64,000 bases of DNA from Hyunsoonleella aestuarii (GTDB taxonomy: Bacteria; Bacteroidota; Bacteroidia; Flavobacteriales; Flavobacteriaceae). Shown piece after piece: positions 55,333-63,621 of this stretch. The notes below the pieces were generated by a model. The model did not search any database, was not told the DNA's origin, and worked only from the letters and a program-made list of their open reading frames with translations. The translations under genes and the position numbers were made by a program. The stretch's first letter is position 1. Each line of letters opens with the position of its first letter. The stretch covers positions 1,516,001 to 1,580,000 of the forward strand of contig NZ_VAWB01000001.1 of NCBI RefSeq assembly GCF_006148925.1. The letters run 5' to 3'.

Positions 55333-55448
55333 TTTATGCATTATGTGCATTTTCTTCTAAAAAAGTGTGCTATGAGGTGTCTCAAAGTCTTCAAAGGTGT
55401 GCATCTTTTTCTAATCATTTAACCATCTTAAATTTATTCAGATAAACT

Positions 55449-56996
55449 TCATTTATTTTTCATTTCTTCTTTGAGATAATCAGATAAACGAAGACTCAAA
55501 GCGACCAGATTCAAGGTAGGATTTGGCACACCAGCAGTTGTACAACACGCAGAACCAGCGATAAAAAGATTACTTAGGCCATGTACCTTGCAATGCGCGT
55601 CAACGACACCTTGTTTAGGATCGTCATGCATTTTGGTTGTGCCCATATGATGCCATCCACCACCCAAAGTATTTAGCATTTCACTGTCATTTGCCTTCCA
55701 GAGGAAATCATACATTTTCACCCTGCCAATACCTGCCTTGCCTACCGCTTCACCAAAAATTTCGTAAATCTTTCGCAGGCTGCGTTTATCTAGTTCGGTC
55801 AGATCCCAATGAAGGTTAGCTCTTGGCACTCCTAACTCATCCTTTTCGCTATCAAGCAGTATCCTCGAATTAGGATTAGGTGCCTGCTCCATACGCGTAA
55901 AGAGCTCAAAGACTGCAGCTTCATTTGGGTTTTTCCCATCCTTAGGAATTTCTTCGTAGTCTTTAAAATTTTCCCACAAATTTTTCTCACTCTCGTTTGG
56001 GTCGTCGCTAGTCCAAACGTCTATCATAGGTTTTTGACTTTTAGTTAAAGCCATGGGAGTGAAAGATATAGTGCCATTCAAAATTTGATGTTTTTCCTGC
56101 ATTTCTTCCGTTAAACCAGCCTCAATTCTAGGCTTTTTTATGTTTTCAGGCCACCCGTAAATATCCATGGCAAAGGGTTTTTTTAGCACCATTTGAGCAG
56201 AAATTACTTCAAGGTGTTCCATAAAGTAGCGCCCAACCAAGTCATTTTGGTTACCTAATCCATTAGGTGCCTGTTTATTTGAAGCGAGTAGCATTCGGGC
56301 ATTTTGAATTGCCCCACACGCAAGTACATAACTATGAGCTTTTATGTGGTGGGTTTTACCGGCGTGATTTTTAACCTCCAACGCCTTAATAGTACTAACA
56401 CCTTCATTTGAAATAATATTAGTGAGGTTAGCATAGGTGTATAGGTGAATATTTTTGGCTTTTACCACGTCATCCCTGTACTTTTGATTAAATCGCGTTG
56501 GTGGACTGAACTGCCACACCTTATTTCGTATCATTCGTTCATCTAAGGGTAATGGCTCTTTACCCGGAATCTGTTCTTTCAAATATTCCATGTCATATCG
56601 ATAAGGCCCTAATTCCAAAACTTCATTTGCCCTAGCATAAAAAGGATCAAGGTCTTCTCTAGTAATGGGCCAGCCACTATAAGGAATCCAATCTCTTTTT
56701 TTGAAGTCTATTGGATCATATGGTGAGCACATACCTGCCCAATGACCTGTTGTGCCACCAAAATAATGTAAGCGACTAGATCTAAGAGGATAATAGCGTT
56801 GACCGGTATTTTTTCCAGCATAAAGATCCTGAACCTGCCCGTCATACTCAAATCCTCCCCCTTCCAGGAGGATTACTTTATAAGGCGTATTGATCCATTC
56901 CAGTGCCATACTTATTCCAGCTGCCCCTGATCCAACAATGCAAATGTCACCCTGGATTTCTGTTCCATTTTCTAATTTCCTGGCATCTATATGCAT
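55449..56996 (-). CDS. GMC-family FAD oxidoreductase
   Basis: 515 residues. FAD-binding IVGSGAAGISMALEW near the N-terminus, RLHYFGGTTGHWAGMC (GMC signature with active-site loop), and near the C-terminus GGGWHHMGTTKMHDDP and NLFIAGSACCTTAGVPNPTLN with the catalytic His and Asn. Such enzymes oxidise alcohols or sugars and pass electrons on. A small exported protein upstream (57000-57407) is probably its partner. No signal peptide of its own, so it may be carried across by the partner's RR signal. Substrate unknown. Confidence 0.9.
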   Translation of the reverse strand: MHIDARKLENGTEIQGDICIVGSGAAGISMALEWINTPYKVILLEGGGFEYDGQVQDLYAGKNTGQRYYPLRSSRLHYFGGTTGHWAGMCSPYDPIDFKKRDWIPYSGWPITREDLDPFYARANEVLELGPYRYDMEYLKEQIPGKEPLPLDERMIRNKVWQFSPPTRFNQKYRDDVVKAKNIHLYTYANLTNIISNEGVSTIKALEVKNHAGKTHHIKAHSYVLACGAIQNARMLLASNKQAPNGLGNQNDLVGRYFMEHLEVISAQMVLKKPFAMDIYGWPENIKKPRIEAGLTEEMQEKHQILNGTISFTPMALTKSQKPMIDVWTSDDPNESEKNLWENFKDYEEIPKDGKNPNEAAVFELFTRMEQAPNPNSRILLDSEKDELGVPRANLHWDLTELDKRSLRKIYEIFGEAVGKAGIGRVKMYDFLWKANDSEMLNTLGGGWHHMGTTKMHDDPKQGVVDAHCKVHGLSNLFIAGSACCTTAGVPNPTLNLVALSLRLSDYLKEEMKNK

Positions 56997-56999
56997 AAC

Positions 57000-57407
57000 T
57001 TAATTATTTGATTGAGAAAGTGAATAAAGTGCACATTGGCGAGCTTCAGTTCTGGAAAGCACCCAACCTCTCACAATAACTGTTTCTCCATTGTCAAAAT
57101 CAGCCTTCACTTTTTGTGACATCAACTTTTGTAAGGTTTTGCTATCAGTATTTTTCGAGATACTACCATCTTTGGAATTAATTAACAATTGATTGATTAA
57201 TATTTTAGGACTGTTTTCGCTAGGATTTTGATCCAAATAGGCATTTCCCACTTCAATAATAGTTGACGATTCATTGATTGTAGCCATTGTTGTTGGCAAG
57301 TTAAGTTTTCGAACTAGGGAGGCCTCTGGTCCGGAGCAACTCATGAAAGGAACAAAAGTACCTACAACGGCTATTGAAGTTATTTCACAAAAAGTTCTAC
57401 GTAGCAT
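57000..57407 (-). CDS. small subunit-like protein of a GMC dehydrogenase (FAD-SLDH type), exported
   Basis: 135 residues. Starts MLRRTFCEITSIAVVGTF with a twin-arginine-like RR and a possible lipobox (FMSC, Cys about 24). The C-terminal part (DNGETVIVRGWVLSRTEA, then QCALYSL) resembles the small subunit of membrane FAD sorbitol/gluconate dehydrogenases. It lies 3 nt before the GMC gene, so the pair is one operon. The assignment to that family is from memory and moderate. Confidence 0.65.
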   Translation of the reverse strand: MLRRTFCEITSIAVVGTFVPFMSCSGPEASLVRKLNLPTTMATINESSTIIEVGNAYLDQNPSENSPKILINQLLINSKDGSISKNTDSKTLQKLMSQKVKADFDNGETVIVRGWVLSRTEARQCALYSLSQSNN

Positions 57408-57565
57408 ATTTTAAGTTAATTAATACATATAATTTAGAATTAATAATTTTTATATTCATTCTAATTTTTGCATGTCAACGTATGTATAAATACATCAATG
57501 GATATTGATAATAATTTAAAGATAGTAAATAATATCTTAATTTAATATCTAGTAAAAAATATAAT

Positions 57566-57757
57566 TTCGAGTCCCGTCCAGACCGCAAGATTGTTAAAAA
57601 GCTCTAAGAGATTAGGGCTTTTTTTAGCCATAAAACGAAGTTGTGTTGTTTGATAAGCCTTAGGTTTTATGAAAGGTTTAAGTAGTTAAACCAATGGAAA
57701 GCTTTCCTTTTTTCTTAATAGAAAATTGGGATGCTTTTTTGTTTTAGGGTATTTTAT
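57566..57757 (+). repeat. 192-bp direct repeat, copy 2
   Basis: Identical in length to 55141-55332 with three mismatches (one after CAAGATTG and two near TTAGGTTTTATG). It starts with the last 20 nt of tRNA-Asp and also carries the terminator hairpin, but the rest of the tRNA is missing, so it is a dead tRNA fragment marking the right edge of the insertion. Confidence 0.92.
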
Positions 57758-57902
57758 ATTCAAAAGTATTCTTTAGAACAAATTTGATTTCTCTAAATTC
57801 ATTTCTTGCTTTTTCAGTATAGTTTTTATTTAAATGAAAATCAATATGTTAAAGGAATAAATTCCTTTATATTTAAAAAGTCTAATTTTAAAACTTCATC
57901 AA

Positions 57903-58211
57903 ATGAAAAAACTGTTTATAATCCTATTGGTTTTTTCATTTTTTAATTGTGACGAAAATAATATTAAAGATGCGCTTGAAGAAGAATTGATAAATGCTAC
58001 AAGAAAAAATATATATAAAATAGGTTTGGTTAGTATTTGTAATAGCAATTTAAATCTTAATTCTGTTTGTGTTACCAAAAGTGAATATGATAAATATATA
58101 ATGCTGCCAAAATCTTGTGATATAATAACAATAACCTCTATAAATGGGAATAATTATACTGGTATAATATTTAGTTTTAATTCTGATGAAACTCCTTGTA
58201 AATCTAATTAA
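57903..58211 (+). CDS. small lipoprotein, unknown function
   Basis: 102 residues, very AT-rich. Signal peptide with lipobox FFNC (Cys 16). Four further cysteines (ICNSN, SVCVTKS, KSCDII, TPCKSN) could form two disulfides. No homology recognised. It is the only gene between repeat copies 2 and 3, so it looks like the cargo of an older insertion. Confidence 0.65.
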   Translation: MKKLFIILLVFSFFNCDENNIKDALEEELINATRKNIYKIGLVSICNSNLNLNSVCVTKSEYDKYIMLPKSCDIITITSINGNNYTGIIFSFNSDETPCKSN

Positions 58212-58237
58212 TACTAGATTTTAAAGAATTTTTTAAC

Positions 58238-58339
58238 CTCTAAGAGATTAGACTCTTTTAATAAATTAAATAAGTTAAGTTATTTGATAAGTCTTAGGGT
58301 TTATCAAAAGTTTAAGTAGTTAAACCAATGGAAAGCTTT
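58238..58339 (+). repeat. decayed third copy of the tRNA-Asp downstream repeat
   Basis: Begins CTCTAAGAGATTA and matches the middle of copies 1 and 2 as far as ACCAATGGAAAGCTTT, with scattered substitutions and small gaps. It keeps GGGTTTATCAAA as in copy 1, where copy 2 differs. Confidence 0.8.
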
Positions 58340-58473
58340 TTAGTTTTAAAATAGATTTACTATATTTAAATACTTCAAATAAATACTTTTAATTAACTTA
58401 TACTTTTATGGGTTAGTCCATATCTATCAGTATCCTGCTTCAAAAGGTATTTTATTAACTTAAATAATGTATT

Positions 58474-58746
58474 ATGCCAAAGTATGTAATAGAAAGAGAG
58501 ATTCCAAAAGCTGGACAATTAACATCTGAAGAATTAAAGAGTATATCTCAAACTTCCTGTGGAGTATTGGAGAATTTAGGACCACAAATTCAGTGGGTAG
58601 AGAGTTACGTTACTGACAATAAAATTTATTGTGTATATATTTCTCCAAATGAGCAATTAGTTAGGGAACATGCAAAGCAAGGAGGTTTTCCTGCTAATGA
58701 AGTAAATGAAATTGCTGCAATTATTGACCCTACGACTGCTGAGTAG
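58474..58746 (+). CDS. DUF4242 (nickel-binding-like) protein
   Basis: 90 residues: MPKYVIEREIPKAGQLTSEELK, then VLENLGPQIQWVESYVT and IYCVYISPNEQLVREHAKQGGFPANEV, the DUF4242 pattern. A structurally known relative from Streptomyces binds nickel; the role is unclear. It is flanked by ACCAATGGAAAGCTTT on both sides (58324-58339 and 58776-58791), so it appears to be an inserted cassette. Confidence 0.85.
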   Translation: MPKYVIEREIPKAGQLTSEELKSISQTSCGVLENLGPQIQWVESYVTDNKIYCVYISPNEQLVREHAKQGGFPANEVNEIAAIIDPTTAE

Positions 58747-58775
58747 TTGTAGTTTAAAAGAGTTGTTTTTCTCCT

Positions 58776-58822
58776 ACCAATGGAAAGCTTTCCTTTTTTC
58801 TTAATAGAAAATTCGGATGCTT
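58776..58822 (+). repeat. fourth copy, second half of the tRNA-Asp downstream repeat
   Basis: 47 nt from ACCAATGGAAAGCTTT to GGATGCTT, one mismatch to copy 1. It supplies the part missing from copy 3, as if one ancestral copy had been split by the DUF4242 module with a 16-bp overlap. Confidence 0.85.
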
Positions 58823-58915
58823 CTAACTTATAAAAATTTACTCAAACATATTCAATAAGTATTAATTTACGCGCTAATTCTTTCAAATAAGGATTTGAAG
58901 GTTAATAGCTAATAT

Positions 58916-58950
58916 AAGGCGTATGTGTATTTCATATGCCTTTTTCTTTT
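58916..58950 (+). terminator. terminator after the DUF4242 module
   Basis: AAGGCGTATG (58916-58925) with CATATGCC (58933-58940, one G-U), followed by TTTTTCTTTT. It stands between the tRNA-associated modules and the convergent protease gene. Confidence 0.75.
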
Positions 58951-59036
58951 ATAAACTTTGTTAGGCTCTTAATTAAAAATTGAGATGCTTTTTTTAAGAG
59001 ATATTATACCATATGGTAAAACTTGAATGATAGAAT

Positions 59037-60473
59037 TTATTTGGGCTCATAACTGGTTGAAAAATATCCAGTTCCGATGTATTTGCCTTCTTTAGAAAAT
59101 GCATTAAACTTATACCACGTAGCTTCATAGAATGTATACGGGAAATAAATATTGCTGGAAGCTCCGTTAGAATTATAGACTAATTTTTTGTGTTCAATAT
59201 ATTTATTATTTCTTTTTTTATATATATTAACTTTAATTTGAGATGTATTTAAATTGCTTGGAGAATTATCTATATACACCCAAATTTTTCCGCCTTTGTT
59301 TTTATCAAAAGTAAAACTGTTATAGCGTTTAGACTTTGGAGGAAGATAATTGTTGTTTTCTTTTGGAGAAATATTTGAAAACCAAACCTTTTCTTTACTA
59401 TAAGAGGATTTTTTTGAATTGAAATTTAATTTATTGACTGGTTTTTTCCTGCTATTAACCAATGAATTAATCTGATAAGCCGTTTTTATTGGTAGTTTTT
59501 TTCCAGTGGTTGTATTAATTGAGAATGATCTTTTTGGAGCGACCAATCCTTTATCTAAAAGCCTTTCTTGTAGTTCTGGATTACTAACCGCTACGTAAAA
59601 CATGCCATTTATGCCTCCAATAAGACCAATGTTAGTTTTTGTTCCAACGGCTGTTGCTATACCAATAACTTCATTGTTTTCACCAAAAACAGGACCACCA
59701 CTATTACCGCCATGTATTTCTGCATCAGTCTTTATATAACCATAATCTTCATTAAATACGTAATCCATGCCGCTCATTATTCCAATGCTCAAAGTACTCA
59801 TATCTCGTAACATTAGGTCCTTATCACCTTGGAATTGCTGAGGGAATCCATAAACACATAATTGTTCACCTTGAAAGGTCTTATCTGAATTTCCGATTGG
59901 GAGTGCTTTAAATTTTTCTTTTACTGGATTGCCGTCAATATCACTTTTAACTTTTAATATAGCTCCATCGTAGGCTCCCATACCTATAGCTACAACTTCA
60001 GCTTTATAAAGTTTGTAATCATTTTCATCTTTACCATTATACACTTGTATAATAGGTGTGGTATATCCAGTCCTATATACCTTTGTTATAGTTTTGTCGT
60101 TAACAATGTCTTTAGAATAGGTGGTTAAGTTACTTTTTGTTTTTCCAAATTTGTCCTTATAATCATAGTCTATATATCCCGAAATACACATTTCAACTAC
60201 ATGGCGATTAGTAAATAAATAGCCATCCTCCGTTATAAAAAAACCAGAACCCCTTCCTTTATACCCAGCCCCTTTTTTATTTTTTTCTTGAACCGAGTCT
60301 AATAAAATAATCTTTACAACACCATCACTATATTTAGAAACAATTTTCTTTGTATTTAACCCAGAATTTTGGCAAGAGAAAGAGAATATTAATATTAAGC
60401 AAGAAACATTAAGTAATAAAACATACTTTAACAGCTTAACATTTCTATTTAACCAAATTAAAGATAACATCAT
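59037..60473 (-). CDS. secreted trypsin-like serine protease, lipoprotein
   Basis: 478 residues. N-terminal hydrophobic segment with lipobox SFSC (Cys34). Protease domain with GSGFFITEDGYLFTNRHVV (His91), AYDGAILKV (Asp169) and HGGNSGGPVFG (Ser258), like DegP/S1C enzymes but with TNRHVV for TNxHV and no PDZ domain. The C-terminal 150 residues are Lys/Asn/Ser-rich and beta-like. Probably acts in the periplasm or at the surface. Substrate unknown. Confidence 0.85.
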   Translation of the reverse strand: MMLSLIWLNRNVKLLKYVLLLNVSCLILIFSFSCQNSGLNTKKIVSKYSDGVVKIILLDSVQEKNKKGAGYKGRGSGFFITEDGYLFTNRHVVEMCISGYIDYDYKDKFGKTKSNLTTYSKDIVNDKTITKVYRTGYTTPIIQVYNGKDENDYKLYKAEVVAIGMGAYDGAILKVKSDIDGNPVKEKFKALPIGNSDKTFQGEQLCVYGFPQQFQGDKDLMLRDMSTLSIGIMSGMDYVFNEDYGYIKTDAEIHGGNSGGPVFGENNEVIGIATAVGTKTNIGLIGGINGMFYVAVSNPELQERLLDKGLVAPKRSFSINTTTGKKLPIKTAYQINSLVNSRKKPVNKLNFNSKKSSYSKEKVWFSNISPKENNNYLPPKSKRYNSFTFDKNKGGKIWVYIDNSPSNLNTSQIKVNIYKKRNNKYIEHKKLVYNSNGASSNIYFPYTFYEATWYKFNAFSKEGKYIGTGYFSTSYEPK

Positions 60474-60679
60474 TAAGGGAATCGAGCACTTAAATATAAC
60501 TATTTAAAATGTACTACCCAATATGAAATTTAAAATTCTAATTAAGTCTATTGAATCAAAATAAATCTAGCATTATCTGAAAATGTTTTCTAGACATTAG
60601 TAGATTTTAGTGTTGATTAATACTTCATTTAATATTAAAATGGTTTAGATTCTTTTTTATCTTTTAAATTATTTATAAC

Positions 60680-61162
60680 TCAATTAGCATCATTTATTTC
60701 AACCCAATAACCATCCGGGTCTTGTATAAATGTTTGTCTAACCCCATCAGGTCTTTTCTGTATAAAATCTTTTTTGGATCCACCTAAAGAAGAGTACATA
60801 ATATTATTAGCTTTTAAATGCTGAAGGTAGCCTTCCAAATCATTAGTTGAAATGGCAAAGTGATTAAACTTGCTTGGTTTTATTTCAATTCCTGGGACTT
60901 CACCCATATGCAGTTCCAAATTGTTTCCAAGTGACAAAAACATTTGATTTTTAGGAAGCCACGTTGCATTTAAATCTTTAAGACCAAGTATTTCGGTATA
61001 GAATTTTTTACTTATAATAAAGTCACTAACGACAAGAGTAGTATGCTGAAGGGTTAAATTGTATTTGTTGGCGATGGCTCCAGAATCAGATTTGGTGTTT
61101 TGAGCATTTAGTGCTAGGAAGGAGATTAGCAGAAATAAACTTAATAAATTGGACTTTAGCAT
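60680..61162 (-). CDS. exported VOC-superfamily protein
   Basis: 160 residues. Signal peptide ending near ALNAQ (residue 20) followed by one VOC domain: LTLQHTTLVVSDFIISKKFYTEILGL and FIQDPDGYWVEIND with metal-type His and Glu residues. VOC proteins are usually cytoplasmic, so an exported one is less common. Its neighbour is an exported cupin, 97 nt away in the same direction; both may act on a small extracellular metabolite. Confidence 0.85.
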   Translation of the reverse strand: MLKSNLLSLFLLISFLALNAQNTKSDSGAIANKYNLTLQHTTLVVSDFIISKKFYTEILGLKDLNATWLPKNQMFLSLGNNLELHMGEVPGIEIKPSKFNHFAISTNDLEGYLQHLKANNIMYSSLGGSKKDFIQKRPDGVRQTFIQDPDGYWVEINDAN

Positions 61163-61259
61163 GATTTTATTTTTATAGTTGTTAAATAAATTTTTTAAAA
61201 TAGGTTTGAATAACCAATAGGTAATTTATGCTAAAATTAATCGGGAGATTAATCTGTGT

Positions 61260-61727
61260 TTATTCTTCTATAGGTACTGCATCAAATGCGTCTACCAATG
61301 CAATAAATAAAACACATGGTCCATTATCAAGACATTTTGCGCGATGAGGTTTGTTGGCAGGTCCGTACAAATAAGATCCAGCTTTTACAACAGTCGCTTC
61401 TTCTCCTTCATATTGTACTTCAAGGTCGCCACTCATTAGAATCATCCGTTCGGGTGATTTGTGTGTGTGATTAATCACTTCCGTATTTGGCTCAATCTTA
61501 AAAAAGAGATCTAAATTAGGGTCACTCATTTCGCCATGAAGGAGAGTAAAGGAACAATTCGGGAAAAAATCTGGCGCAGGATTCCATGTCAAACTATCAT
61601 CAGTGTATGAAAGTGCTAAAGAGTTTTCAGTTTCGTGATAATGTTCCTGCGCAAAAACATAATTTACTTGAAATAGAGCCACAATCAATAAAGATTTAAT
61701 GGCAAAGTTAAATGTTGTTGTTTTCAT
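61260..61727 (-). CDS. exported cupin-domain protein
   Basis: 155 residues. Signal peptide ending near YVFAQ (residue 27). Cupin core with HTHKSPERMILMSGDLEV (the HxH motif and Glu) and AGSYLYGPANKPHRAKC, so it probably binds a metal. Single-domain cupins of this type bind sugars, organic acids or act as dioxygenases; the role here is unknown. Confidence 0.85.
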   Translation of the reverse strand: MKTTTFNFAIKSLLIVALFQVNYVFAQEHYHETENSLALSYTDDSLTWNPAPDFFPNCSFTLLHGEMSDPNLDLFFKIEPNTEVINHTHKSPERMILMSGDLEVQYEGEEATVVKAGSYLYGPANKPHRAKCLDNGPCVLFIALVDAFDAVPIEE

Positions 61728-61966
61728 AATATGTAATTGGTTGATTAGTAATCCCTTAAAATACGAAAAAATATAAAAACCATTGGTAATCAGTCTGATA
61801 AAAAAATTTAATCAATCTGTTTTACAATCAGCACAATTTTATAGAGCTATTTTATTACAATCTATTTGGAACGAGTTTTTGTTTTAAAGGAGATATTAGA
61901 AGAGATTGATTATTTTTAGAATATAAAGTATAACAACTATCTTTAAAAAATTTTATAAGTCAAAGG

Positions 61967-63274
61967 ATGAAATATTTAAGTTATCGTCTCCATTATTGTT
62001 TGTTTTTCTTTTTCTTGTTATTTAGTTGTAATGGCAATGACAAGAAGGAATCCAGTTCTAATATTACCAAATCTGAAATTCGCCTTACAGACCAGGGCTA
62101 TCGTATTTTTTTAAATGGAGAACCATTCTATATCAAAGGAGCTGGTGTAGATAAAGGCAATATAGATGCTTTAGCTCAACATGGTGGAAATGCTATTAGA
62201 ACTTGGAGTACTAACAATGGGAAAGAAGTATTAGATAAGGCTCATAAACTAGGTTTAAAAGTGATGATGGGTGTTTGGGTTGGTTTAGAACGACATGGGT
62301 TTGATTATAATGATAAAGAAGCGGTAAAAAAGCAATTAGAAAGTATAAAAAACAGGGTTATTGCCCTTAAAGATCATCCAGCATTGATTACCTGGGGCAT
62401 TGGAAATGAAATGAACCATAGCTCAAAAAACCCTAAAGTTTGGGATGCCGTAAACGAGATTTCTAAAATGATTCATGAAGTAGATCCTTATCATCTAACA
62501 ACCTCTCCTTTGGCTGGTATTAATAAGGAGTTGGTAGATTTAGTTAATGAAAGAGCATCCGATTTAGATTTTTTGAGCCTACAGTTATATGGACCAATGG
62601 ATGTGCTTCCCCAAATTATTAAAGAGTCCACCTATAAAGGGCCATTATTGGTAACGGAATGGGGAGCGACAGGCTATTGGGAAGTGCCAAAAACGGAATG
62701 GGGTGCACCTTTAGAGAATAATAGTTCTAAAAAAGCAGATCTTTACTTAAGTAGATACCAAAATTCTATTATATCTCAATCTCAACAAATAATGGGGTCG
62801 TTTGTTTTCCTTTGGGGGCAAAAACAGGAACGAACTCCTACATGGTTTGGGATGTTTATGCCAAATGGAAATCAAACAGAGTCGGTTGACGTTATCCACT
62901 ATGCTTGGAACGGTGAATGGCCAATCAATCGTGCACCTAGACTTTATGATTTTACATTAGAAGAACAAAGGGCTATTGATAATATAAAATTGAAGGCAGG
63001 AAATACGTATTCGTCTGAAGTTAAAGTAAAAGACTTCGATAATGATGAATTGGTTTATCGCTGGGAAATTATGAGAGAAAGTGAATCAAATAAATCTGGG
63101 GGCGATGCGGAATATATACCAGATGTTATTGGAGGGTTATTTCCTAATAATTCTTCTAGTACTACTAGTTTCGTTGCGCCTTTAAAACAAGGTGCGTATC
63201 GTTTGTTTATTTATGTAGAAGATGGTAATAATCACACGGCTCACGCCAATATACCTTTTTTAGTGGAGGAGTAG
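61967..63274 (+). CDS. glycoside hydrolase (GH2/GH5-like TIM barrel) lipoprotein
   Basis: 435 residues. Lipobox at LFSC (Cys about 21). A TIM barrel with proton donor Glu148 in WGIGNEMN and nucleophile Glu231 in LVTEWGATG. It begins with IFLNGEPFYIKGAG and GGNAIRTWS, as in GH2 catalytic domains, and ends in a small beta domain (KVKDFDNDELVYRWEIM). Probably attached to the outer membrane and acting on a polysaccharide or oligosaccharide. No SusC/SusD pair is present, so the substrate cannot be guessed. Confidence 0.85.
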   Translation: MKYLSYRLHYCLFFFFLLFSCNGNDKKESSSNITKSEIRLTDQGYRIFLNGEPFYIKGAGVDKGNIDALAQHGGNAIRTWSTNNGKEVLDKAHKLGLKVMMGVWVGLERHGFDYNDKEAVKKQLESIKNRVIALKDHPALITWGIGNEMNHSSKNPKVWDAVNEISKMIHEVDPYHLTTSPLAGINKELVDLVNERASDLDFLSLQLYGPMDVLPQIIKESTYKGPLLVTEWGATGYWEVPKTEWGAPLENNSSKKADLYLSRYQNSIISQSQQIMGSFVFLWGQKQERTPTWFGMFMPNGNQTESVDVIHYAWNGEWPINRAPRLYDFTLEEQRAIDNIKLKAGNTYSSEVKVKDFDNDELVYRWEIMRESESNKSGGDAEYIPDVIGGLFPNNSSSTTSFVAPLKQGAYRLFIYVEDGNNHTAHANIPFLVEE

Positions 63275-63378
63275 GAGTTTAAGGATTGACATTTATTTGA
63301 CATCGAACACTTTAGATAAATAAAGCGATCATTTTTAACAGAAAACAGGATTAACAAAAAACTACCATGTATTAGGTA

Positions 63379-63528
63379 CTAATTAGAAAACATTTTCACC
63401 AGCCAAAGAATTAAATAAAGTCCAATACCAACACCAAATACTAAAACCGATATAACAAATGCGATGCGTATGTGAGAGGTTTTCCACCCTAATTTTTCAC
63501 TAAGCCATTCAGATACTCCTAAAATCAT
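63379..63528 (-). CDS. PspC-domain small membrane protein
   Basis: 49 residues, read from ATG 63528 to TAG. ILGVSEWLSEKLGWKTSHIR and IAFVISVLVFGVGIGLYLIL (one transmembrane helix) fit a PspC domain; a short stretch (KMFSN) ends it. Such small PspC proteins are common in Bacteroidota and are of unknown role, probably in envelope stress. It is shorter than usual gene-calling cut-offs. Confidence 0.82.
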   Translation of the reverse strand: MILGVSEWLSEKLGWKTSHIRIAFVISVLVFGVGIGLYLILWLVKMFSN

Positions 63529-63621
63529 AATCTATTTTTTTGAAAGTCAAATATAAAGAATTTTACGTATCGCCTAAAAACATTTTATTAATTCAATCAC
63601 ATTAATTATAATTACTTTAGT

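Larger units (their letters stand above)
55141..57757. mobile_element. inserted module at tRNA-Asp (2,425-bp repeat unit plus terminal copy)
   Basis: Two 192-bp copies of the tRNA 3' end and its downstream flank bracket 2,233 bp of unique sequence holding a GMC oxidoreductase and its small partner on the minus strand. The layout is that of an island integrated at the 3' end of a tRNA gene, but no integrase, excisionase or transposase is present, so it is either a trapped non-autonomous element or a single-crossover insertion. The enclosed genes look richer in G+C than their surroundings, consistent with import. Confidence 0.7.

Noticed and set aside
58976-59000. possible fifth copy of the tRNA-flank repeat
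   Set aside because: The resemblance (CTTAAT, AAAATTG, GATGCTTTTTT) is real but short and AT-rich; not enough to list as a separate repeat.
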